Part shown: positions 1-5,469 of the stretch, one piece after another
Numbering within the stretch: position 1 is the first letter of the stretch
Layout of the letters: each line of letters opens with the position of its first letter
DNA from: Euryarchaeota archaeon UBA175
Lineage (GTDB): Archaea > Thermoplasmatota > Poseidoniia > Poseidoniales > Thalassarchaeaceae
DNA: 5,469 nucleotides
Reading direction: 5' to 3'
Assembly: GCA_002497895.1 (NCBI GenBank)
Contig: DAFD01000071.1
Span: 9,346 to 14,814, forward strand
Notes under the pieces: generated by a model
What the model was told of the DNA's origin: nothing
The model's input: only the letters and a program-made list of their open reading frames with translations
Database searches by the model: none
Program-made: the position numbers and the translations under genes

Positions 1-57
1 TGGAGCACCCGGCTGATAACCGGGAGGTCACAGGTTCAAATCCTGTCATGCCCACCA
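1..57 (+). tRNA. tRNA-Ile(GAU), 3' portion (5' end outside window)
   Basis: The window opens inside the D-loop/D-stem of a tRNA. A perfect 5-bp anticodon stem (CCCGG/CCGGG) holds the loop CTGATAA, giving anticodon GAT, which reads isoleucine AUC/AUU codons. The T-arm has a 5-bp stem around TTCAAAT, followed by the acceptor 3' strand CATGCCC, discriminator A, and a genomically encoded CCA ending at base 57. The 5' acceptor strand and start of the D-arm lie before base 1, so the gene is cut by the window edge rather than broken. Structure and anticodon are seen directly. No isotype ambiguity is apparent, because the anticodon wobble base is G rather than C. Confidence 0.93.
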
Positions 58-70
58 ATTCTCCTTCTAT

Positions 71-117
71 CGATTGATGTCAATCGTCTGTATTACAAGG
101 TCTGTTGAGAGACCTTG
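71..117. repeat. Two tandem hairpins downstream of the tRNA
   Basis: Two perfect inverted repeats lie in the 80-bp gap between the tRNA 3' end and the convergent stop of the next gene. The first, at 71-86, is CGATTGA / TCAATCG with a 2-nt centre (effectively a 4-nt loop). The second, at 96-103 and 110-117, is CAAGGTCT / AGACCTTG with a 6-nt loop. Neither is followed by a long T tract on either strand. The stretch just after CCA (58-70) is pyrimidine-rich and could itself end tRNA transcription. They could be processing or termination structures for the convergent transcripts; this role is inference. Confidence 0.5.
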
Positions 118-137
118 AGACTTCTAATTCGAATGAA

Positions 138-725
138 TCAATTCTCGAATGACTCGTCACCATTCAGTGCGAGATAGCTTGGCAGCGTGATTAAGCGATT
201 CACCTTGCAGCGAAGAATCAACTCGTCGAGGAATGCAGTAGTCCTGGCGAGTTGTTTGACTGGAATAATCAGCGTATCTGGTAGATCGTACTTTCGGCGA
301 AGGGCCGAGTGTGTATTGACAAGGACTCCGCGGTATGTCCGCTTCACTTTCACAAAGTCAACCACATTCCCAATATCGACGCCATCATTGTCCATGACTG
401 CTCGGTCGACAAGTTCGTCTGGTGCCCACAATTGCTCGTCGATGCGGATTGTATTGCGCCAGCGTCGCTGGAGCTCTCTCATCGATTTGGAAAGTTTGAC
501 ACCGCCATCTGGTCGAATGCTGTGCACTAACTCCTTCGACAATGGGGCGGCTCCTGCGGGTTTACGCATGTACTCGCCGGCAACGTCGTCTACGACCTCA
601 AGTCGCATCGATCTGACGAATTCATCTCGAGGGTGAGATCTCTCTCCAGTGATTATTCCGACGAGAGTCTCGCCTACGTACACTTCTCTCTGTAGTAATT
701 CTTGGATGCGGTATTCTTCGCTCAT
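138..725 (-). CDS. Small PRC-barrel-like protein (195 aa)
   Basis: This is a soluble 195-residue protein with no signal peptide or membrane segment. Residues about 104-186 (ELVDRAVMDNDGVDIGNVVDF, then a short beta-rich stretch ending in ITLPSYLAL) resemble a PRC-barrel domain: strand, D-x-DG turn, xxIGxVxDF strand. Residues about 6-48 (QELLQREVYVG-ETLVGIITG) look like a second, more diverged copy, joined by a basic helix (SKSMRELQRRWRN). PRC-barrel proteins serve as small adaptors in RNA processing, photosynthetic reaction centres and archaeal cell division; the partner here is unknown. I chose the ATG at 725 because a CCTC complement of GAGG sits 7 nt upstream (733-736) and a TATA-like box lies further up. 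An in-frame ATG at 791 would add 22 low-complexity residues but falls only a few bases from that TATA box. The domain call is by eye; a PRC fold is likely but unproven. Confidence 0.72.
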   Translation of the reverse strand: MSEEYRIQELLQREVYVGETLVGIITGERSHPRDEFVRSMRLEVVDDVAGEYMRKPAGAAPLSKELVHSIRPDGGVKLSKSMRELQRRWRNTIRIDEQLWAPDELVDRAVMDNDGVDIGNVVDFVKVKRTYRGVLVNTHSALRRKYDLPDTLIIPVKQLARTTAFLDELILRCKVNRLITLPSYLALNGDESFEN

Positions 726-732
726 TTTGTTC

Positions 733-736
733 CCTC
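733..736 (-). promoter_or_regulatory. Shine-Dalgarno site deciding the start at 725
   Basis: On the minus strand GAGG (within GAGGGAAC) lies 7 nt before the ATG at 725, a good match to the archaeal anti-SD. No such site precedes the in-frame ATG at 791. This favours the shorter product. Confidence 0.55.
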
Positions 737-796
737 GTTCGGTGGGTGTTAGTGCGTCCCCAGTGCTTGTCCCATGCTGTGTTCTGCTCATCAGCC

Positions 797-805
797 CTTA
801 TACTC
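797..805 (-). promoter_or_regulatory. Candidate TATA box for the PRC-barrel-like gene
   Basis: Minus-strand GAGTATAAG is centred near 801. With the usual archaeal spacing of about 25 nt, transcription would begin near 775, giving a roughly 50-nt leader that contains the SD site and leaving the ATG at 791 upstream of the transcript. The position argument is inference; only the motif is seen. Confidence 0.4.
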
Positions 806-826
806 TCGGTTAATCAAGACTGATAA

Positions 827-868
827 TCCAATTGAAAAATTCAATACAAAATGAAAATTTCAATTGGA
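827..868. repeat. 11-bp perfect inverted repeat (possible operator)
   Basis: TCCAATTGAAA at 827-837 is exactly mirrored by TTTCAATTGGA at 858-868, with a 20-nt spacer. Centre-to-centre distance of the half-sites is 31 bp, about three helical turns. A shorter nested palindrome, ATTGAA-AAA-TTCAAT, lies at 831-845, so the left arm can pair in two ways. The element sits in the middle of a divergent promoter region, fitting a binding site for a dimeric regulator. An alternative is simply paired AT-rich promoter elements. Confidence 0.55.
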
Positions 869-1045
869 AAACTAAAGTGAGTTTGATTTTTTGAGTGATT
901 ATCAGAACTTTGATTCTGACGGATTCCAAAGGGGTAAGATCAGCCTGGAAATCTCCATGAGGTCAGCCAAACTGCTTCTGCTGGCGAGGAAGAGTTCTGA
1001 ATTGCGCTTCCGGAATCTAGGAATTCAAAATCGGATAACGTTCAT

Positions 1046-2581
1046 GTGTATCCGACTATTCGGCTTTTTGTGACCGACTCAGCCGACCTCCTTGCTGACA
1101 TCCGTTCGCACTCTGGAACACCTCGTACGGTCGGCCTTTCTGATTCCGTTATCGCTGATTTTGCAGCACGTGACGCAACGCTATCTCGCGCCATCGCAGA
1201 GGCTCACGAAGCGCATATTGCTCTGCGCGCCGAGGTCGGTGGAGCTACATTGCTACTCAACGAATCCGAACTCGTCGAGAAACTACAGGAAGATTACATC
1301 AATTTCTACAAACCAGAGACAGTCAATCCGTACATTCCCATCGCAGCCCGCGGTCCTTGGATTATCACAGCTCACGGGCGTGTTCTCCACGATAACGGCG
1401 GATACGGTATGCTCGGCGGTGGTCACGGTCCCGACCCAATCATGCAAGTGATGGCAAAGAATTGGGTCATGGCGAATGTCATGACTCCATCTTTCAGCCA
1501 GAAGCGATTAGCTGATGCGCTCCGAAGAGAAGTTGGGTACACGCGGGGTAGTTGCCCATTCTCACGCTTCGTCTGTCTCAACAGCGGCTCCGAATCAGTA
1601 ACAATTGGAATGAGGATTGCTGATGTCAACGCGAATCAGTTGACTGGACCTGGCGGTCGCCACGAAGGAAAGCCAATCAAACTCCTTTCACTGAAACAAT
1701 CGTTCCACGGCCGCACTCAGCGGCCGGCCTCAATCTCTGATTCGTGTAAGGTTCCATACAACGCAAATCTCGCCTCGTTCCGCAATCGCGACCACATCCT
1801 CACCGTTGAGCAGAATGATATCGGCGCACTGAGATCTGTTTTCGCCCGAGCCGATGATGAGGGATTCTTCATCGAAATGATGGCTATGGAGCCAGTTCAG
1901 GGAGAAGGTAGTCCAGGATCATGCATTTCGCGAGAGTTTTACGACGAGGCTCGCAGACTGACTAAGGAACACGGCTCCCTTCTTCTTGTCGATTCAATTC
2001 AAGCAGGATTGCGCGGACACGGATGCCTTTCCGTCGTCGATTATCCTGGATTCCAAGATGCTGAAGAACCAGATCTCGAGACTTGGTCAAAAGCCCTCAA
2101 TGCGGGACAATTTCCGTTGTCTGTGATTGGATTGAGTGAGCGCGCAGCGGGATTGTATGTCGTCGGAATTTATGGCAATACGATGACGACTAATCCTCGC
2201 GCTCTCGAAACGGCTGTGGCCGTCCTCGATAGGATCACACCCGAGATGAGGCAAAACATCCGAGACGCGGGTGTGGAATTTGTAGCAAAATTGAAGCAAT
2301 TACAGGCTGAATATCCAGATTGCGTTACCTTAGTTCAGGGAACTGGGTTGCTGCTCTGCGCAGAGTTGGATAAAGATCGATTCCCGGTTATCGGATTTGG
2401 TGGAATCGAAGAGTGGTGCCGCGAGCAGGGTCTCGGAGTGATTCATGGCGGCGAGAATGCGCTAAGATTCACACCGCACTTTGGGCTTACGAGCGTCGAG
2501 ATTGATTTGATTATCTCAATCGTCAAGGATTGTCTTGACCATTTCATTGGGCTCGAGCAGGCCGCTATTGCTACTGCTTGA
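1046..2581 (+). CDS. Class III PLP-dependent aminotransferase
   Basis: A fold-type I, class III aminotransferase (ornithine/acetylornithine/GABA/lysine-type family), cytosolic. In the 511-residue reading, the visible family signatures are: SGSE at 180-183 (phosphate binding), SFHGRT at 219-224 (ring stacking), EPVQGEGS at 282-289, VDSIQAG at 315-321 with D316 as the pyridine-nitrogen Asp, WSKAL at 347-351 with K349 as the Schiff-base lysine, GNTMTTNP at 377-384, and the C-terminal ALRFTPHF with R474 as the likely carboxylate-binding Arg. All catalytic positions are present, so it should be active. The usual D-E-V/I-Q-x-G-x-G-R-T-G block is altered to D-S-I-Q-A-G-L-R-G-H-G, and about 95 residues precede the fold, longer than typical members, so the substrate cannot be assigned. 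The start is uncertain: GTG at 1046 or in-frame GTG at 1070, neither with a clear SD. The SDR-like gene follows after a short gap, suggesting one transcript. Confidence 0.9.
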   Translation: MYPTIRLFVTDSADLLADIRSHSGTPRTVGLSDSVIADFAARDATLSRAIAEAHEAHIALRAEVGGATLLLNESELVEKLQEDYINFYKPETVNPYIPIAARGPWIITAHGRVLHDNGGYGMLGGGHGPDPIMQVMAKNWVMANVMTPSFSQKRLADALRREVGYTRGSCPFSRFVCLNSGSESVTIGMRIADVNANQLTGPGGRHEGKPIKLLSLKQSFHGRTQRPASISDSCKVPYNANLASFRNRDHILTVEQNDIGALRSVFARADDEGFFIEMMAMEPVQGEGSPGSCISREFYDEARRLTKEHGSLLLVDSIQAGLRGHGCLSVVDYPGFQDAEEPDLETWSKALNAGQFPLSVIGLSERAAGLYVVGIYGNTMTTNPRALETAVAVLDRITPEMRQNIRDAGVEFVAKLKQLQAEYPDCVTLVQGTGLLLCAELDKDRFPVIGFGGIEEWCREQGLGVIHGGENALRFTPHFGLTSVEIDLIISIVKDCLDHFIGLEQAAIATA

Positions 2582-2617
2582 TTGGGTTAATTCCACTGCC
2601 CACCATCAGAACCATGA

Positions 2618-3343
2618 GTGTCAGCCTTCACGCTTGCTCCGATGTCAAAGGTCGTTCACCTGCTGGGTGAGGTCGATGCTGTGTATACGGCAATCGCCGA
2701 CCGACTTGAGCGAGCTGGTGCCACTCTCACGGCGAAGCGAGAAGATGCAGAATTAACAATCTCTCTAGGAAATGCATCTCACACTGCTTCGCCGCCAGTA
2801 GATATTGCAGTGATTCCCAATTCTCTGGAGGATCCCATAGCTGACATCATTGTCAGGGTTCATGACATATTGGTGCCAGAGGGAGTGATTGGTTGGGGCA
2901 GTGATGTTCTCAACGACTGGGTCACATGGGTTAGAGAAGGATCCGAAGGTATTGCCCCACCAGATATCGAAGCGCGTCACTGGGTACATATTCGCGACGC
3001 GGCGGATGCAATTACTCTCATCGCGCTTGTCGACGCTGATGCCATGACACAGGGTGTCATCGATCTCGCTGGTCGGCGAGCTTGGAGTGCCGATGCCGTT
3101 CTTGGAGAAATGAGTCTACTATGGGGACGCTATACCAATGCACTCAACCTGAATCATACGATTGAGTCGTTGACAAACGTTCCCAGTCCGGCCGCGAAAC
3201 AAATCGACAAGCCGGTTGAGCGACCGAACCTCGGCCCGCTGCACGAAGCGATGCTAGATGCGGGCCGTGATGAAGGGTGGCGACCGCTAACAGCGATGCG
3301 CGTCGGGTTAATGGAACTCTTCGCTCACACGCAGGGCGAGTGA
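2618..3343 (+). CDS. Degenerate extended-SDR / NAD-dependent epimerase-like protein
   Basis: In the 241-residue reading, residues 116-165 (EARHWVHIRDAADAITLIAL, then GVIDLAGRRAWSADAVLGEM) match the C-terminal half of extended short-chain dehydrogenases such as sugar epimerases and dehydratases, where R-x-x-V-H-V-x-D-V-A-x-A is the hallmark. Residues 76-90 (ADIIVRVHDILVPEG) resemble the RxxNVYGPG strand, and 203-230 the closing S-K-A-xx-x-L-GW-x-P helix (here DEGWRPLTAMRVGL). The N-terminus (KVVHLLGEVDAVYTAIADRLERAG) has the outline of Rossmann strand 1 and helix 1, but the TGxxGxxG loop is gone, and no YxxxK catalytic pair is present. At about 230-240 residues it is clearly shorter than the usual 300+. 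No internal stop suggests decay. It is probably a non-catalytic partner or a specialised enzyme working with the upstream aminotransferase. The start may be ATG at 2642 (233 aa) rather than GTG at 2618; neither has a clear SD. Confidence 0.72.
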   Translation: MSAFTLAPMSKVVHLLGEVDAVYTAIADRLERAGATLTAKREDAELTISLGNASHTASPPVDIAVIPNSLEDPIADIIVRVHDILVPEGVIGWGSDVLNDWVTWVREGSEGIAPPDIEARHWVHIRDAADAITLIALVDADAMTQGVIDLAGRRAWSADAVLGEMSLLWGRYTNALNLNHTIESLTNVPSPAAKQIDKPVERPNLGPLHEAMLDAGRDEGWRPLTAMRVGLMELFAHTQGE

Positions 3344-3354
3344 ACTCACACGGA

Positions 3355-3403
3355 TGACCGTGGAATTTTTCAGATTGGTTCAGAACCGATTCATGAACGG
3401 TCA
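3355..3403. repeat. Nested inverted repeats in a convergent gene end
   Basis: An outer 7-bp repeat, TGACCGT (3355-3361) with ACGGTCA (3397-3403), encloses an inner stem ATTGGTT / AACCGAT (3374-3380, 3384-3390; one G-U pair, 3-nt loop). The element covers the 47-bp gap between two convergent genes and enters the last codons of the minus-strand one. A T5 run at 3366-3370, 23 nt after the plus-strand stop, could help end the plus-strand transcript. Confidence 0.4.
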
Positions 3404-3567
3404 GACTGGACCTGCTTGCGCACATCCTGAGCTGCAGCCTTGATGCCCTGCATAGTCTTGCGAACCCGTGTTCCAGCAGCGTTCACACCCTTGTCATGCT
3501 TCGCAGCATCCTTCAGGGTGTCATTCAACTCATCAATCATGTTCTGTAACATTGCCTCAACAGACAT
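3391..3567 (-). CDS. Histone H1/Hc1-like small DNA-binding protein (58 aa)
   Basis: A 58-residue, helical, Lys/Arg-rich protein. Residues 6-51 can be aligned without gaps to the start of the chlamydial Hc1 / bacterial H1-like family: M-x-D-x-L at 10-14, D-x-AK at 20-23, then KGVNAAGTRVRKTMQGIK at 26-43, equivalent to the family's GNKAAxxRVR core, and AxxVRK at 46-51. Family members bind and compact DNA, or act as small nucleoid-associated proteins. This one has the helical core but lacks the long lysine/alanine-rich tail of Hc1. The ATG at 3567 is chosen because homology begins there; an in-frame upstream start at 3612 would add 15 residues unlike the family. No SD is visible, so the mRNA may be leaderless or short-leadered. 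It lies downstream of, but is separated by a terminator from, the deoxyhypusine synthase gene. The family call is by recalled pattern, not a database search. Confidence 0.8.
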   Translation of the reverse strand: MSVEAMLQNMIDELNDTLKDAAKHDKGVNAAGTRVRKTMQGIKAAAQDVRKQVQSDRS

Positions 3568-3591
3568 AACGCTTCGCCCATCCGCGACGCC

Positions 3592-3632
3592 TCTTAAGCA
3601 ATGCTCCGTCACTTATTTCGCTGAGTATATCC
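3592..3632 (-). promoter_or_regulatory. Candidate promoter of the H1-like gene
   Basis: Two TATA-like stretches lie upstream on the minus strand. GGATATACTC (3632-3623) would place the start of transcription near 3602 with a 35-nt leader. TTAAGA (3597-3592) would place it almost at the ATG at 3567, giving a leaderless mRNA. The absence of an SD slightly favours the second, but the first is the better TATA match. Confidence 0.35.
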
Positions 3633-3714
3633 ACTTAATGCTCGTAAATTACCTTGAAATGTTGATTTTTAGGGGTATAGGGTCGTATTCCTGCACTGGT
3701 AAAGACCTCGCCAG

Positions 3715-3744
3715 TGAGAAAATAAATTCGACCTTTTTCGAATT
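3715..3744 (-). terminator. Hairpin plus U-tract terminator after deoxyhypusine synthase
   Basis: About 20 nt past the deoxyhypusine synthase stop, the minus strand reads AATTCGA, a 6-nt loop, TCGAATT (7-bp perfect stem, 3744-3725), followed at once by TTATTTTCTC. The U-rich tail is what archaeal RNA polymerase responds to. The stem may be an aid or coincidental. It would end the uvrB-deoxyhypusine synthase transcript before the H1-like gene. Confidence 0.55.
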
Positions 3745-3764
3745 GCCGTTTCTAGCAATTTGGA

Positions 3765-4826
3765 TTATTCTGCGAAGAGGTCTGCACCGAGAAGTGGCAA
3801 CAAAACACTTGCATCTCCTTCCACAACCACATGCGGTGCCTCCGGACGAATCTTACCCCAAGAAATTGCTTCTTTGAGACGCGCGCCGGAGAGAGAACCA
3901 TCGTGTTCGGGCGCGGTGGTGATACCAACCGCTGAGTCCAATCCATCACGATACTGATTCCACCAGATGACGTGATGCTTTGAGATACCACCGCCAACCA
4001 TCAGAGCATGACTCTCCTTAGCAGTCCAAGTCAGGTCCGAGAGAATCTGCTCGTCGGCTAGGAAGTCGACCATGAAATTAGGATTCTTTTGACGGTGCAT
4101 GAAAAGCTGAGCACCGATCGAGCCATCGGAAAGTCCTGGGATGACCATTGGGATTCGGTGCTTGGCGACCCAGTGCAGAAGTGAAGTCTCGTCTTCGATA
4201 CGGTCACCCATTGCCCAGCAGAGTTCAACTGAACCAAATCCTAACCAGATATTATCCGGCTGTGTGGCAGCCCTCTCTTCCTCAATTTCTTCTAACCAAG
4301 GCAGAACGACATTTTCGAGAATCTCACCGTAGCATTCGTTGGGTACTATGACATTACCCAAGCGGTTGAGACCTTCTTCGCCGAGCGCGATATCGTCGAG
4401 GTTGAAGTCTCCATGAAAGTAGTCCTGGAAGGTCCGCGCGATGTCATGATCTAGCGTTCCGCAGGTGGTGATGATGACGTTGAACGACTTACGCTTGACC
4501 GCTTCGAGAAAGAATCCACGAGTCCCCGTCGCACATAGGCAGGCTGGGAAGGACAACCAATTCAACACTCCCTCCTCGTCGGTTTTTGCCATCGAGGAAC
4601 CCAGAATGTCACGCGCGTGCGCGAGCTTGGTTGCGGTGAATCCACCGGCTCGTGCCATCTGGTCAATGAGTGAGCGCGGGGTGTCAATTGTGGCGAAGTC
4701 GTAATCCTCGACTGGCGCCGTAAAATCGTCACGCGAATAGGATGTCACGGAACGGTCGGCTCGCTCTTTCGTATTCAAGTCGCCGAAAGGAGAGAAGTCT
4801 AATTTCGCTAGGTGAAAGCCAATCAT
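3765..4826 (-). CDS. Deoxyhypusine synthase
   Basis: A 353-residue member of the deoxyhypusine synthase family, NAD-dependent cytosolic enzymes that transfer an aminobutyl group from a polyamine to a single lysine of translation factor aIF5A. Landmarks: [16 protein letters not shown] at 116-131, [13 protein letters not shown] at 155-167, PGLSDGSIG at 230-238, GGGISKHH at 278-285 (K283 and H284 correspond to human K287 and H288), HDGSLSGAR at 308-316, and EAISWGKI at 319-326, where K325 matches human catalytic K329, W323 matches W327 and E319 matches E323. Human D243 and D316, which line the spermidine pocket, correspond to A239 and L312, so donor amine use may differ; some haloarchaea are thought to use agmatine. 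The ATG overlaps the uvrB stop (ATGA), implying coupled translation. A GTG at 4748 (residue 27) is an alternative start, since the first 26 residues look unlike the family. Confidence 0.93.
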   Translation of the reverse strand: MIGFHLAKLDFSPFGDLNTKERADRSVTSYSRDDFTAPVEDYDFATIDTPRSLIDQMARAGGFTATKLAHARDILGSSMAKTDEEGVLNWLSFPACLCATGTRGFFLEAVKRKSFNVIITTCGTLDHDIARTFQDYFHGDFNLDDIALGEEGLNRLGNVIVPNECYGEILENVVLPWLEEIEEERAATQPDNIWLGFGSVELCWAMGDRIEDETSLLHWVAKHRIPMVIPGLSDGSIGAQLFMHRQKNPNFMVDFLADEQILSDLTWTAKESHALMVGGGISKHHVIWWNQYRDGLDSAVGITTAPEHDGSLSGARLKEAISWGKIRPEAPHVVVEGDASVLLPLLGADLFAE

Positions 4827-5469
4827 TCAGCGGTTTGAATCTGATAGATGCGATCGCGCAGAGCAGCTGCGCGTTCGAATTCCAGACGTGCGGCGGCTTG
4901 TTTCATCTCTTTCTCTAGTCGCGCGATGAGTTTCGCTCGGTCGTCATCGTTAGCAGGAGTGTCTTCTGCAGTCGCTTCTGGTTCTTCAGCCAGAGCATCA
5001 TTAGCCGCATTTACCCAATCGGGCTGACTAATATTGTCGAGCACTGAATCAGTTGAATTCCACGCTCCCGCGCCGAGCCCGAACTTCTTGACAATGCCAT
5101 CTAACCCCTTGGTTCCGGGCTTGCGCGCTACCAGCCGGCGACCACCACCTCTACCCTTGCCGGCTGCGCCAGCTAGCAGATCATCGACCTCCGCACCCAT
5201 CACTGGAAGCGCCTTGTGGATGGTGCGTGGAGTGATTCCATTGGCTGCGTTGAATTCTTCTTGACGCACCCTCCGAGCATCGGTCTGCTTAATCGCCGCC
5301 TCCATAGAGGGTGAGACCTTATCGGCGTAGAGAATCACTCGCCCATTCTCATTTCGGCTGGCACGTCCGATTGTCTGTAGCAGCGATCGTTCGTTACGCA
5401 GAAACCCTTCACGCTCGGCATCGAAGATAGCGACCAATGACACTTCTGGAATATCCAAACCTTCTCTCA
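4823..5469 (-). CDS. uvrB: UvrB excinuclease subunit B, C-terminal part (5' end outside window)
   Basis: The C-terminal third of UvrB, the DNA-damage verifying helicase-like subunit of the UvrABC nucleotide excision repair system. The frame is open to the right edge and reads [18 protein letters not shown], so the TTG at 5458 is an internal leucine codon, not a start. Helicase motif VI is QTIGRASRN. The HGITP-type segment is [12 protein letters not shown] (about 73-84 from that leucine). A linker rich in Gly/Arg then acidic residues follows (about 99-172). The last 38 residues are the UVR motif ([28 protein letters not shown]), which forms the helical hairpin that binds UvrA and UvrC. Domain order and ends agree with bacterial UvrB, so the protein appears complete at this end. 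It is bacterial in type; in archaea such genes are generally viewed as acquired. It is followed directly by deoxyhypusine synthase, with a 4-base overlap. Confidence 0.95.
   Translation of the reverse strand, partial: REGLDIPEVSLVAIFDAEREGFLRNERSLLQTIGRASRNENGRVILYADKVSPSMEAAIKQTDARRVRQEEFNAANGITPRTIHKALPVMGAEVDDLLAGAAGKGRGGGRRLVARKPGTKGLDGIVKKFGLGAGAWNSTDSVLDNISQPDWVNAANDALAEEPEATAEDTPANDDDRAKLIARLEKEMKQAAARLEFERAAALRDRIYQIQTAE

Larger units (their letters stand above)
726..1045. other. Divergent intergenic region, AT-rich core
   Basis: About 320 bp lie between the minus-strand PRC-like gene and the plus-strand aminotransferase gene. It holds the minus-strand SD and TATA-like box, then a very AT-rich core (about 820-895) with an 11-bp inverted repeat. 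After that comes a more mixed stretch (900-1045) in which I see no convincing gene, RNA or strong TATA box for the aminotransferase. A 60-codon TTG-initiated frame at 891-1073 runs through it but has no recognisable protein character and overlaps the next gene. Confidence 0.6.

Noticed and set aside
129..152. Short direct repeat TCGAATGA at 129-136 and 145-152 as an attachment site
   Set aside because: Only 8 bases, straddles a stop codon, no integrase nearby and no copy of the tRNA 3' end within it.
187..636. 149-codon plus-strand frame opposite the PRC-like gene
   Set aside because: Ser/Arg/Thr-rich translation typical of an antisense shadow; the minus-strand frame has coherent domain-like sequence and an SD.
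891..1073. 60-codon plus-strand frame beginning at TTG in the divergent region
   Set aside because: No recognisable protein features, no SD, overlaps the aminotransferase start, and sits in a region better explained as regulatory.
2614..2616. ATG at 2614 as start of the SDR-like gene
   Set aside because: It is in a different frame that stops after 18 codons; GTG 2618 or ATG 2642 are the in-frame options.
3144..3425. 93-codon minus-strand frame across the SDR-like gene end
   Set aside because: Antisense to a gene with clear SDR C-terminal motifs; composition looks like a shadow.
3440..3877. 145-codon plus-strand frame across the H1-like gene, terminator and deoxyhypusine synthase end
   Set aside because: Runs antisense to two supported genes and a terminator, with no family resemblance.
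5034..5264. 76-codon plus-strand frame rich in Pro and Ser
   Set aside because: Complement of the Gly/Arg/Ala-rich UvrB linker, which produces this composition.
5456..5458. TTG at 5458 as a UvrB start
   Set aside because: Codons upstream continue the UvrB motif ([11 protein letters not shown]), so this is an internal leucine and the gene runs past the edge.

Overview
The window looks like a piece of an archaeal chromosome with roughly balanced base composition. The main reason is a full deoxyhypusine synthase gene of the archaeal/eukaryotic protein-modification pathway. GTG starts, TATA-like boxes upstream of genes and a likely Shine-Dalgarno/leaderless mixture also fit. The combination with a bacterial-type UvrB and a small Hc1/H1-like chromatin protein suggests a marine euryarchaeon such as Marine Group II (Poseidoniales). 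That placement is inference from gene content, not something read from a marker gene.

Layout. Bases 1-57 are the 3' part of tRNA-Ile(GAU), followed by two short hairpins. A minus-strand gene (about 138-725) encodes a small PRC-barrel-like protein. An AT-rich divergent promoter region (726-1045), with an 11-bp perfect inverted repeat, separates it from two plus-strand genes. These encode a class III PLP aminotransferase (1046-2581) and a shrunken extended-SDR/epimerase-like protein (2618 or 2642 to 3343). A convergent gap with nested inverted repeats (3344-3390) follows. The rest lies on the minus strand: a 58-residue Hc1/H1-like protein (3391-3567), a hairpin plus U-tract terminator (about 3715-3744), deoxyhypusine synthase (3765-4826), and the C-terminal part of UvrB, which runs off the right edge (4823-5469).

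How they fit together. uvrB and the deoxyhypusine synthase gene overlap by 4 bases (ATGA) and are very likely cotranscribed. The terminator after them separates them from the H1-like gene, which has its own TATA-like candidates. The aminotransferase and SDR-like genes probably form a two-gene unit acting on an unknown amino or sugar-type substrate. The SDR-like partner has lost the recognisable cofactor and catalytic motifs of its family.

The most interesting points are the degenerate SDR partner, the deoxyhypusine synthase with two acidic substrate-pocket positions replaced, the H1-like protein in an archaeal setting, and the symmetrical element in the divergent promoter. I see no CRISPR array, transposon or clear phage gene, and no obvious multi-gene defence system.
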